Positions 16,567-23,108 of a stretch of 23,108 bases of DNA are shown piece after piece; position 1 is the first letter of the stretch; each line of letters starts with the position of its first letter. Source of the stretch: an uncultured Pseudomonadaceae bacterium (GTDB taxonomy: Bacteria; Pseudomonadota; Gammaproteobacteria; Pseudomonadales; Pseudomonadaceae); the NCBI GenBank assembly GCA_947630465.1, contig CANRHT010000006.1, forward strand, positions 1 to 23,108, in the 5' to 3' direction. The notes under the pieces were generated by a model, which saw only the letters and a program-made list of their open reading frames with translations, was not told the origin of the DNA and ran no database searches. The translations under genes were made by a program, and so were the position numbers.

Positions 16567-17705
16567 TGCAGCAGCATGATCGTTCTTCTTCGGAAAATTT
16601 GTTTTGGCCGGTGGTCTGGGCTGTTGGCTTGCACGCGATGCTGTTTGCATTTTTGTTCGTCAGCTTTTCTAAAACACCAGAGTTGCCGCCAGCACGGCCA
16701 GTGATTAAAGCCACGCTCTATCAATTGCAATCACAAAGTCAGGCCACTACGCAAACCAATCAGAAAATTGCTGGAGAAGCGGCGAAAACCTCAGCGCAGC
16801 GTTACGAAACTGAGCAATTAGAGCAGAAAAAAGTCGAGCAAGAGCGTTTAGCTGCTTTAGCAGAAAAAGCTGCACAAGCTCAATCCAGTGCAGCTGCGCG
16901 TGCTGCGCAAGCACGTAAAGAGGCGCAGCAGAAAGCGGCCGAGGCACAGCAAAAAGCGGCTGCAGAAAAACAAGCGCAAGCCAAACAGCAGGAGCAAGCC
17001 AAGCAAGAGCAGGCCAAACTCGCTGCCGAGAAGCTTAAGCAGGCTGAAGCTGCGAAACTCAAGGCAGCTGAAGAGGCGAAGAAAAAAGCCAGCGCCGATG
17101 CACAGAAAAAAGCAGCGCAAGAAGCCGCTAAGAAAGCTGCGGATGACGCGCAGAAAAAAGCGGCCAAGGCGGCTGAAGACGCGAAAAAGAAAGCTGCCAC
17201 CGATGCTGCTAATAAAAAAGCCGCTGAGGATGCGAAGAAAAAAGCTGACGCGGATAAACAAAAGCGTGCCGCCGAGGAAGCTGCCAAGCAACGCAAGGCG
17301 CAAGAGGCCGCGCGCAAAGCTATGGAAGATAAAAAAGCCGGAGCCTTAGCTGAATTATTATCCGAGAGCACGCAGTACCAGCAAACCGCTGCCGATACTC
17401 AAGGTTCGCAAGTGGCGGGTGGCTTAGATGACTTGATTCGCATTCGGGCATCTGAAGGCTGGACGCGTCCACCGGGTGCAACGAACGGTATGACAGTGAT
17501 CATTCAAATTAATATGTTGTCAGATGGTACGGTAACTAATGTGAGTGTGGCACGCAGCAGTGGTAATCTGCCCTTTGATAACTCAGCGGTGGCTGCAGTA
17601 AAAAACATTGGACGATTGGTAGAAATGCAGCGCTTAAGTGCTAATGAGTTTGCACCGTATCGTTCGTTTAAAATGACATTCTCGCCTGAGGATTTAGCCT
17701 TGTGA
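16566..17705 (+). CDS. tolA: Tol-Pal system protein TolA
   Basis: A 379-residue protein spanning the periplasm: an N-terminal membrane helix (about 13-35, with His23 in the TolQR-interaction face), a long Ala/Lys/Glu-rich helical stalk (about 65-260) and a C-terminal globular domain (about 280-379) that binds TolB/Pal. The stalk DNA is low-complexity (repeated AAG/GCG/GCT codons) and creates several long shadow reading frames on both strands. The ATG at 16566 overlaps the tolR stop (TGATG); an in-frame TTG three bases earlier is less likely. Stalk sequence is poorly conserved, so identity rests on architecture, context and the C-terminal motif [19 protein letters not shown]. Confidence 0.95.
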   Translation: MQQHDRSSSENLFWPVVWAVGLHAMLFAFLFVSFSKTPELPPARPVIKATLYQLQSQSQATTQTNQKIAGEAAKTSAQRYETEQLEQKKVEQERLAALAEKAAQAQSSAAARAAQARKEAQQKAAEAQQKAAAEKQAQAKQQEQAKQEQAKLAAEKLKQAEAAKLKAAEEAKKKASADAQKKAAQEAAKKAADDAQKKAAKAAEDAKKKAATDAANKKAAEDAKKKADADKQKRAAEEAAKQRKAQEAARKAMEDKKAGALAELLSESTQYQQTAADTQGSQVAGGLDDLIRIRASEGWTRPPGATNGMTVIIQINMLSDGTVTNVSVARSSGNLPFDNSAVAAVKNIGRLVEMQRLSANEFAPYRSFKMTFSPEDLAL

Positions 17706-18997
17706 TGAAAATATTTAAAACACTTTTTCTGGTTCTGTTATGCGCGCAGGCGATGGCTGACGAGAAAAACATCCGTGTCACCAGTGGTACTGATCGGGCG
17801 GTGCCCATCGCGGTAGTCCCTTTTGCTTGGCAAGGTGGCAGTGCATTGCCAGAGGATATTGGGCAAATCGTGGCCAATGATTTGCGCAACTCAGGTTCTT
17901 TTGAGCCTATTGCGCGTCAGAATATGATCAGTCAGCCTGCACAAGTGGGCGAGGTGATTTTTCGAGATTGGACAGCTATTGGTGCACAGTATCTTTTAGT
18001 GGGTAAAATCACGCCTGATGCAGGACGCGTTCAGGTCAGCTATGCACTGATCAACGTAACTACCGAGCAAGTGATGCTCAGTGGTAGCGTCGGCGGTTCG
18101 GTTGAGCAGTTGCGCGATTTGGCGCACCATATTTCTGATCAGTCGTATGACAAGCTGACCGGTGTTAAAGGTGCGTTTTCAACACGTTTGCTGTATGTCA
18201 CAGCGGAGCGTTTTTCCGCCAGCAATACCCGCTATACTTTGCAGCGTGCGGATTACGATGGTGCGCGTGCAGTCACTTTGTTGCAATCGCGTGAGCCCAT
18301 TTTGTCACCGTCGTTTGCTCCTGATGGTAAGCGTATTGCCTATGTGTCGTTTGAGCAAAAACGCCCACGTATTTTTGTGCAAAATATTGAAACCGGACAC
18401 CGCGAACAAGTCACGAACTATGAGGGCTTAAATGGTGCACCGTCGTGGTCACCGGATGGCAATCGTTTAGCTTTTGTTTTATCGCGTGATGGTAATCCAG
18501 AGATTTATGTCATGGATATGAGCTCACGCCAAGTGCGCCGAGTGACCAATCATGCAGCGATTGATACTGAGCCATTCTGGGGTAAAGATGGGCAAACGCT
18601 GTACTTCACTTCTGACCGTTCAGGCAAACCACAAATTTACCGGATGAACATCAATGGCGGCGCTGCTGAGCGTGTGACCTTTATTGGTAACTACAATGCT
18701 AATCCTAAATTATCCGCTGATGAAAAGACCTTGGTGATGATTCATCGTCAAGACGGCTATGCTGTGTTTAAGGTCGCTGCACAGGATTTACAGCGCGGTA
18801 ATTTACGTATTTTATCTGACTCAAGTTTAGATGAGTCACCTACTGTTGCGCCCAATGGAACAATGGTAATCTACGCTACTCACCAACAGGGCAGGGGTGT
18901 CCTGATGCTTGCATCTATCAATGGGCGGGTGCGGCTCCCACTACCTAGCATTCAAGGCGAAGTCAGAGAGCCTTCATGGTCCCCTTACCTAAACTGA
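17705..18997 (+). CDS. tolB: Tol-Pal system periplasmic protein TolB
   Basis: A 430-residue periplasmic protein with a signal peptide ([18 protein letters not shown], cleavage expected after residue 18). An N-terminal alpha/beta domain follows (about 20-160, including VVPFAWQG and LVGKI), then a six-bladed beta-propeller built from WD40-like repeats such as [36 protein letters not shown] and [19 protein letters not shown]. The propeller binds Pal. The ATG at 17705 shares one base with the tolA stop; the in-frame GTG one codon before is less likely. The C-terminus EPSWSPYLN is typical. Confidence 0.97.
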   Translation: MKIFKTLFLVLLCAQAMADEKNIRVTSGTDRAVPIAVVPFAWQGGSALPEDIGQIVANDLRNSGSFEPIARQNMISQPAQVGEVIFRDWTAIGAQYLLVGKITPDAGRVQVSYALINVTTEQVMLSGSVGGSVEQLRDLAHHISDQSYDKLTGVKGAFSTRLLYVTAERFSASNTRYTLQRADYDGARAVTLLQSREPILSPSFAPDGKRIAYVSFEQKRPRIFVQNIETGHREQVTNYEGLNGAPSWSPDGNRLAFVLSRDGNPEIYVMDMSSRQVRRVTNHAAIDTEPFWGKDGQTLYFTSDRSGKPQIYRMNINGGAAERVTFIGNYNANPKLSADEKTLVMIHRQDGYAVFKVAAQDLQRGNLRILSDSSLDESPTVAPNGTMVIYATHQQGRGVLMLASINGRVRLPLPSIQGEVREPSWSPYLN

Positions 18998-19043
18998 TGG
19001 TGAGTGAACTCACTTAATAATGTTGTTTTTTGGAGCTTGTAAA

Positions 19044-19553
19044 ATGGAAATGCTTAAATTCGGTAAACTTGCCGCTTTATCATTGGCTTTGGCTGTTGCA
19101 GTAGGTTGTTCTTCTAAAGGCGGCGACGCTAGCGGTGAAGGCGCAATTGATCCGAATGCGGGTTACGGTGCTAACACGGGCGCTGTTGACGGTAGCTTAG
19201 ATGGCTATGCGAGTGAAGAAGCAGCGTTGCGTGCAATCACTACGTTTTACTTTGAATTCGACAGTTCAGACCTGAAACCAGAAGCCATGCGCGCACTTGA
19301 TGTGCACGCGCGTGACTTACAAGGTAATGGCGCACGTGTTGTGCTCGAAGGTCACGCCGATGAGCGTGGTACGCGTGAATACAACATGGCACTGGGCGAG
19401 CGTCGTGCTAAAGCCGTACAGCGTTACTTAGTTCTGCAGGGTGTTTCACCTGCACAACTTGAGCCAGTATCGTACGGCGAAGAGCGTCCAAACGTGATTG
19501 GTCATGACGAAAGCTCATGGTCACAAAACCGTCGCGTTGAACTGCGTAAGTAA
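19044..19553 (+). CDS. pal: Peptidoglycan-associated lipoprotein Pal (OprL)
   Basis: A 169-residue outer-membrane lipoprotein that anchors the outer membrane to peptidoglycan and binds TolB. The signal sequence ends in AVAVGC, so lipidation is expected at Cys22. A flexible Gly/Asp/Ala linker precedes the OmpA-like domain, with [37 protein letters not shown] and NRRVELRK. Asp and Arg of the DERGTREYN motif bind meso-diaminopimelate. The open frame extends eight codons upstream, but ATG 19044 is chosen: GGAG lies eight bases before it and [12 protein letters not shown] matches Pseudomonas OprL. It follows tolB by 46 bases. Confidence 0.97.
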   Translation: MEMLKFGKLAALSLALAVAVGCSSKGGDASGEGAIDPNAGYGANTGAVDGSLDGYASEEAALRAITTFYFEFDSSDLKPEAMRALDVHARDLQGNGARVVLEGHADERGTREYNMALGERRAKAVQRYLVLQGVSPAQLEPVSYGEERPNVIGHDESSWSQNRRVELRK

Positions 19554-19565
19554 AAGGTAAGCTAT

Positions 19566-20351
19566 ATGATCCGTTCTACCCTGATAACCTTGGCCCTCGG
19601 CCTGCCCATGGTGGCAAGCGCTGCGATCCCAGTCACTGACCGCTCAGCATATGATCAAACCTATGCTGGCACAGAGCAGGGTATGAACGGTTCTGCGGCT
19701 GCAGGTGGTGCTTCGGCACTGCCTTCAGCTCAAGCTCAGCTGTTTATGCAGCTGCAACAGATGCAACAAGAAATTGCTACGCTGCGCGGTATGCTTGAAG
19801 AGCAGCAATATGAAATCACCCAGTTACGCCAAGAAAATCTTGAGCGTTACCAAGTGTTAGACAGCCGCATAAGTGGTGCAACACAACAAGCTACGAGTTC
19901 AACTACGGCGACTGAAGCGCCTGCTACGAGCACGGCCAGTAACTCAACGCCTGCAGAGCCAGCCTCTGCTGCTGATCCTGAAAAGGAAAAGCTATTTTAT
20001 GAAGCCTCTTTTGATTTAATTAAAGAGCGTGATTTTGATAAAGCGCAGCAAGCCTTCACGGCTTTTTTGCGTAAATACCCAAGCAGTCAATATGCGGGCA
20101 ATGCCCAGTACTGGTTAGGTGAAATACATTTAGTACAGAATGACTTGCAAGCGGCAGGTAAAGCTTTTGCATTGGTGGGCGAGAATTATCCAGAGCACAA
20201 TAAAGTGCCGGATTCATTGTACAAGCTCGCTGATGTTGAGCGTCGATTAGGGCGTGTTGACCGTGCGCGTGGCATTTTACAACAAGTACTCGCCCGCTAC
20301 CCCAACACCTCAGCGGCACAGTTGGCTGAAAAAGATCTAGCCAAACTCTAA
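19566..20351 (+). CDS. cpoB: Cell division coordinator CpoB (YbgF)
   Basis: A 261-residue periplasmic protein that links peptidoglycan synthesis to Tol-driven outer-membrane constriction. It has a signal peptide (about 1-19, ending VASAA), a trimerising coiled coil (about 57-97, LQQMQQEIATLRGMLEEQQ onward), a Thr/Ser/Ala-rich linker (about 105-140) and C-terminal TPR repeats (about 143-261: FDLIKERDFDKAQQAF, YWLGEIHLVQNDLQAAGKAF, YKLADVERRLGRVDRARGIL). It starts 12 bases after pal with AAGG eight bases upstream, and it is the last tol-pal gene. In Pseudomonas queE usually follows; here it does not. Confidence 0.95.
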   Translation: MIRSTLITLALGLPMVASAAIPVTDRSAYDQTYAGTEQGMNGSAAAGGASALPSAQAQLFMQLQQMQQEIATLRGMLEEQQYEITQLRQENLERYQVLDSRISGATQQATSSTTATEAPATSTASNSTPAEPASAADPEKEKLFYEASFDLIKERDFDKAQQAFTAFLRKYPSSQYAGNAQYWLGEIHLVQNDLQAAGKAFALVGENYPEHNKVPDSLYKLADVERRLGRVDRARGILQQVLARYPNTSAAQLAEKDLAKL

Positions 20352-20364
20352 TATACGGCTGTAA

Positions 20365-20397
20365 GCACTCTGTAATTTTAAACATAAAACAGAGTGC
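20365..20397 (+). terminator. Hairpin after cpoB, possible tol-pal operon end
   Basis: GCACTCTGT (20365-20373) and ACAGAGTGC (20389-20397) form a perfect 9-bp stem with a 15-base AT-rich loop, 14 bases after the cpoB stop. No T run follows, so it is a weak intrinsic terminator at best. The remainder of 20398-20520 contains no recognisable gene or queE remnant. Confidence 0.4.
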
Positions 20398-20520
20398 GGC
20401 ACGCGCAGTGTATTGAGCCATCTCGTCAGTTAGGCGTTCAGTTGCCCGTATGCGTTTATATCGTGATGCGGCCACTGATATCTGTACCCTAGCGCTGGTT
20501 TAAAATTTGAGGGGATCCCC

Positions 20521-21198
20521 ATGAGCAATAAGCGGGCAGTGGTTTTACTGTCAGGTGGCTTAGACTCAGCAACAGTGCTGGCGTCGGTTCGCGCGCAAGG
20601 CTTTGATTGCTACACCATGAGCTTTGATTACGGCCAGCGCCATCGCAGTGAGTTAGACGCCTCACGTCGTATTTCCAAAGCGCTAGGTGCCCTTGAGCAT
20701 AAAGTGATTGGGATTGATTTAGATGGTATCGGTGGTTCGGCACTGACCGATAGCACGCTGGCGGTACCGCAAGCCGCGACTCAGGGCGAAATTCCAGTGA
20801 CCTATGTGCCCGCGCGCAATACCGTTTTTTTATCGCTGGCGCTGGGTTGGGCGGAAGTGCTGCAGGCTTATGATATTTTTATCGGCGTCAATGATGTCGA
20901 TTACTCAGGCTATCCCGATTGTCGCATGGCCTTTATTCAAGCCTTTGAGCGTGTGGCTAACTTGGCAACCCGTGAAGGCGTTGAAGGACGCACCTTTCGG
21001 ATTCAAGCGCCCCTGCAAAGTATGAGTAAGGCTGATATTATTCGGCTTGGGACGCAGTTAGAGGTAGACTATGCGCTCACCGTATCTTGTTATCAGGCCG
21101 ATCTTGAGGGTCGCGCTTGCGGGAACTGTGAAAGCTGTCAACTGCGAAAACAAGGTTTTATCAACGCAGGAATCAACGACGTAACACGATACTTTTGA
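20521..21198 (+). CDS. queC: 7-cyano-7-deazaguanine synthase
   Basis: A 225-residue ATP-dependent enzyme converting 7-carboxy-7-deazaguanine to preQ0 in queuosine biosynthesis. The PP-loop is SGGLDS (11-16). [29 protein letters not shown] and [14 protein letters not shown] are conserved. Zinc ligands are the four cysteines at 190, 200, 203 and 206 (C...CGNCESC). The ribosome binding site GAGGGG is part of a perfect GGGGATCCCC palindrome directly abutting the ATG. The preceding pathway enzyme QueE, normally encoded just upstream in Pseudomonas, is absent from this window. Confidence 0.97.
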   Translation: MSNKRAVVLLSGGLDSATVLASVRAQGFDCYTMSFDYGQRHRSELDASRRISKALGALEHKVIGIDLDGIGGSALTDSTLAVPQAATQGEIPVTYVPARNTVFLSLALGWAEVLQAYDIFIGVNDVDYSGYPDCRMAFIQAFERVANLATREGVEGRTFRIQAPLQSMSKADIIRLGTQLEVDYALTVSCYQADLEGRACGNCESCQLRKQGFINAGINDVTRYF

Positions 21199-21216
21199 CA
21201 AAAATAAAACTTTCGC

Positions 21217-21244
21217 TTGATCTGAGCTCAAAAAGCCGTATGAT
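21217..21244 (+). promoter_or_regulatory. Sigma-70 promoter of tRNA-Lys
   Basis: TTGATC (21217-21222) and TATGAT (21239-21244) are 16 bases apart; transcription would start near 21251, just before the tRNA. A consensus TTGACA at 21195-21200 overlaps the queC stop but has no well-spaced -10. Confidence 0.5.
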
Positions 21245-21257
21245 TCGCATCCCTTTC

Positions 21258-21332
21258 GGGTCGTTAGCTCAGTGGTAGAGCAGTTGGCTTTTAACCAATT
21301 GGTCGTAGGTTCGAATCCCACACGACCCACCA
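21258..21332 (+). tRNA. tRNA-Lys (anticodon UUU)
   Basis: A complete cloverleaf: acceptor GGGTCGT pairs with ACGACCC (21322-21328), followed by discriminator A and an encoded CCA. The D arm is AGCTCAGTGGTAGAGC, the anticodon stem TTGG/CCAA holds loop CTTTTAA (anticodon TTT), and the T arm contains GGTTCGAATCC. It lies between queC and nadA, as in Pseudomonas. No T-rich hairpin terminator is visible immediately after it. Confidence 0.98.
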
Positions 21333-21438
21333 GTTTCCATAGCATTGTTTTATTGTCAGTATTGTTTGCGTTCTAATTCAATAAAGAAGCATACACTTGT
21401 TAACATTGCGCCCGTGTGCGCTGTGAGGACTGGCATCA

Positions 21439-22497
21439 ATGACGCAAATTTCTGAACGCATTTTAGTTCAAGCCCACTTAGCTGCAAAGCAAGTTGAAGT
21501 GCTAACGCCTGAGCAAGAAGCGCATTATTCTGAGCGTATTATTGCTGAGCTTAAAGCGCAAAATGCCGTGTTGGTCGCGCATTACTATTGCGATCCTATC
21601 ATTCAAGAACTCGCTGAAAAAAGCGGTGGCTGTGTCGCTGACTCGCTGGAGATGGCGCGTTTTGGCAGCCAGCACAGTGCGCAAACCTTAGTGGTTGCCG
21701 GTGTGCGCTTTATGGGCGAAACCGCCAAAATTTTAAACCCTGAAAAACGCATCCTCATGCCTACCTTAGAAGCGACCTGCTCGCTGGATTTGGGCTGCCC
21801 GGTGAAAGAGTTTTCTGAGTTTTGTGATCAACACCCTGAGCGTACTGTGGTGGTGTATGCCAATACTTCTGCCGCAGTGAAAGCGCGTGCCGATTGGGTG
21901 GTAACCTCCAGTTGTGCTTTGGATATCGTTGAAAGTCTGATGGATAACGGCGAGACCATTCTGTGGGCACCCGATCAGCATTTAGGGCGCTATATCCAGC
22001 GTGAAACCGGCGCAGATATGCTGCTCTGGGACGCTGCTTGCATTGTCCATGAAGAATTTAAAGCTAAGCAATTAGCCGATATGAAAGCGCTGTATCCAGA
22101 AGCCGCCGTGCTGGCGCATCCTGAATCACCCACTGCAGTGCTTGAATTGGCTGATGTGATTGGTTCGACCACGCAGTTGATTAAAGCCACACAAGAATTG
22201 CCGAATCAGCAGTTTATTGTGGCCACTGACCGCGGTATTTTCTACAAAATGCAGCAACTGAGCCCCAATAAGAGCTTTATTGAAGCGCCGACCGCTGGTG
22301 AAGGTGCGGCATGCCGCAGTTGTGCGAACTGTCCTTGGATGGCAATGAATACTTTGGAAGCAATGTTGCTGAGTTTGCAAAACGGCGACAATGAAATCAC
22401 TGTTGACCCGGCTATTATTCCTAAAGCTGTGCGTCCCTTACAACGTATGCTGGACTTTACCCGTGATGCGCAAATTAAGCTCACAGGCAACGCCTAG
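21439..22497 (+). CDS. nadA: Quinolinate synthase
   Basis: A 352-residue [4Fe-4S] enzyme that condenses iminoaspartate with dihydroxyacetone phosphate to give quinolinate for NAD synthesis. Cluster ligands are visible at Cys114 ([10 protein letters not shown]), Cys201 ([10 protein letters not shown]) and Cys298 in [28 protein letters not shown] near the N-terminus, [14 protein letters not shown] and [10 protein letters not shown] are conserved. The ATG at 21439 has AGGA nine bases upstream. It is monocistronic by context: a tRNA lies upstream and a strong terminator follows. Confidence 0.97.
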   Translation: MTQISERILVQAHLAAKQVEVLTPEQEAHYSERIIAELKAQNAVLVAHYYCDPIIQELAEKSGGCVADSLEMARFGSQHSAQTLVVAGVRFMGETAKILNPEKRILMPTLEATCSLDLGCPVKEFSEFCDQHPERTVVVYANTSAAVKARADWVVTSSCALDIVESLMDNGETILWAPDQHLGRYIQRETGADMLLWDAACIVHEEFKAKQLADMKALYPEAAVLAHPESPTAVLELADVIGSTTQLIKATQELPNQQFIVATDRGIFYKMQQLSPNKSFIEAPTAGEGAACRSCANCPWMAMNTLEAMLLSLQNGDNEITVDPAIIPKAVRPLQRMLDFTRDAQIKLTGNA

Positions 22498-22520
22498 CGT
22501 ATAAAGCGCAGTGCTCATCT

Positions 22521-22553
22521 ACGACTTGAGCCCCGTGTGGCTCTAGTCGTTTT
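22521..22553 (+). terminator. nadA Rho-independent terminator
   Basis: ACGACT-T-GAGCC pairs with GGCTC-T-AGTCGT (one internal T/T mismatch) around a six-base loop, followed on the plus strand by TTT, 23 bases after the nadA stop. The remaining 22554-22668 holds only a small CCATCG/CGATGG inverted repeat (22616-22633) before the next gene. Confidence 0.75.
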
Positions 22554-22668
22554 GAACGCACGCTGTTGGCAAAGATGGTTTGCCCGAGTTGTACCTAAAA
22601 TCAACTGTACACATACCATCGATCTAGCGATGGATTTGCTAATTGTAATTATCAGGAAGAGGTGTGAT

Positions 22669-23108
22669 TTGACTCGTTTATATAAAGTATTGGCGCTGTC
22701 TGCAGCGCTATTGTTAACGGGTTGTCAAGCGGTTAACACGACAAGTTCCAGCGCGGTAGGTGTAGAGCGTAAGCAGTATATGTTCAGTATGCTGTCGACC
22801 CAGCAAGTGAATCAGAGTTATGCGCAGCACTATCAAGAAACCTTGCAAAAAGCTCAGTCCAAAGGCCAGCTTGATACGCGCAGTGCCAATGCCAAGCGTT
22901 TGCAAACAATCGGCAAGCGTTTGATTGCACAAGTGGGCCACTTTCGTCCTGATGCGCAGCAATGGGATTGGCAGGTTAATCTAATTGACAGCCCTGAGCT
23001 CAACGCTAACTGTGGCCCGGGCGGTAAAATTATCTTTTACAGTGGCATTATTACTAAACTCAAATTGACTGACGACGAAATTGCTGCGGTGATGGGGCAT
23101 GAGATTGC
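22669..23108 (+). CDS. M48 family metalloprotease lipoprotein, 5' part
   Basis: The gene is cut by the right edge, so only about 146 codons are present. It starts with TTG at 22669, supported by GAGG six bases upstream; no in-frame ATG or GTG gives the export signal. The first 19 residues are a lipoprotein signal ending LLLTGC, with lipidation expected at Cys19. The following region has LDTRSANAKRLQTIGKRLI, WDWQVNLIDSPELNA and the CGPGGKIIFYSGII segment of M48B peptidases. The window ends inside the zinc-binding HExxH motif (only MGHEI is seen). Such proteins act in outer-membrane protein quality control (LoiP/BepA-like); that role is inferred from the family. Position after nadA matches Pseudomonas order. 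Confidence 0.9.
   Translation, partial: MTRLYKVLALSAALLLTGCQAVNTTSSSAVGVERKQYMFSMLSTQQVNQSYAQHYQETLQKAQSKGQLDTRSANAKRLQTIGKRLIAQVGHFRPDAQQWDWQVNLIDSPELNANCGPGGKIIFYSGIITKLKLTDDEIAAVMGHEI

Noticed and set aside
16857..17371. Long minus-strand and alternative plus-strand frames (Ser/Ala/Phe-rich, Leu/Phe-rich, Lys/Arg-rich)
   Set aside because: They are shadows of the Ala/Lys/Glu codon repeats in the TolA stalk. They have no independent start signals and no recognisable domains.
20056..20475. Minus-strand 139-codon frame across the end of cpoB
   Set aside because: It overlaps the conserved TPR domain of cpoB, has no recognisable motif and starts in the intergenic hairpin region.
20398..20520. 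Possible preQ1 riboswitch upstream of queC
   Set aside because: The A-rich tail and pseudoknot pairing of the preQ1-I motif could not be matched; only a weak CCCT/AGGG complementarity is present.
21058..21345. Minus-strand frame encoding a GRVGFEPTTNWLKANCSTTE-like peptide
   Set aside because: This is the antisense of the tRNA-Lys gene, a well-known false protein motif in databases, and it also overlaps the end of queC.
1..23108. CRISPR array, insertion sequence, prophage, toxin-antitoxin or defence system
   Set aside because: No regularly spaced repeats, transposase or integrase motifs, or defence domains were found. Nearly all the coding sequence is conserved core metabolism or envelope genes.

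Overview
The window looks like a chromosomal housekeeping segment from a gammaproteobacterium of the Pseudomonadaceae. The evidence is gene content and order: pcnB-folK-panB-panC-panD-pgi on the minus strand; ruvAB-ybgC-tolQRAB-pal-cpoB, then queC, tRNA-Lys(UUU), nadA and an M48 lipoprotein protease on the plus strand; and near-identity of the Pal lipoprotein to Pseudomonas OprL as I remember it. Base composition is moderate, well below a typical high-GC Pseudomonas, which suggests one of the lower-GC relatives. That placement is an inference.

Layout. Positions 1-218 hold a series of hairpins ending in a strong plus-strand terminator. Positions 219-3721 (minus) carry a large AsmA-like DUF748 protein followed by two tandem secreted DUF2845 paralogues. 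An acetyl-CoA acetyltransferase (3886-5064) and phosphoglucose isomerase (5153-6817) follow. Next comes the pantothenate set panD, panC and panB, then folK and pcnB, all minus strand and partly overlapping. Positions 10944-11922 have no protein gene. Their main content is a minus-strand small RNA that I identify as CrcZ: repeated AAYAAYAA motifs, a sigma-54 promoter, a terminator hairpin and CbrB-like upstream sites. A divergent YeiH-type membrane protein follows. Then come ruvA-ruvB, the complete tol-pal envelope operon, queC, tRNA-Lys, nadA and the start of an M48 peptidase cut by the right edge.

How it fits together. The Tol-Pal genes couple the inner membrane, periplasm and outer membrane during division. 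PanB/C/D feed coenzyme A synthesis. CrcZ would sequester Hfq/Crc and relieve carbon catabolite repression, and the leader of the acetyl-CoA acetyltransferase here carries a matching Hfq/Crc-type motif. Compared with the gene order I know from Pseudomonas, three usual neighbours are absent: cbrAB beside crcZ-pcnB, ruvC before ruvA, and queE between cpoB and queC. The block around yeiH therefore looks like a rearrangement junction.

I found no CRISPR array, insertion sequence, prophage or defence island, and no clearly new protein system. The most rewarding part is the RNA and regulatory content of 11.2-11.8 kb, which gene callers would miss or mis-call as a small protein.
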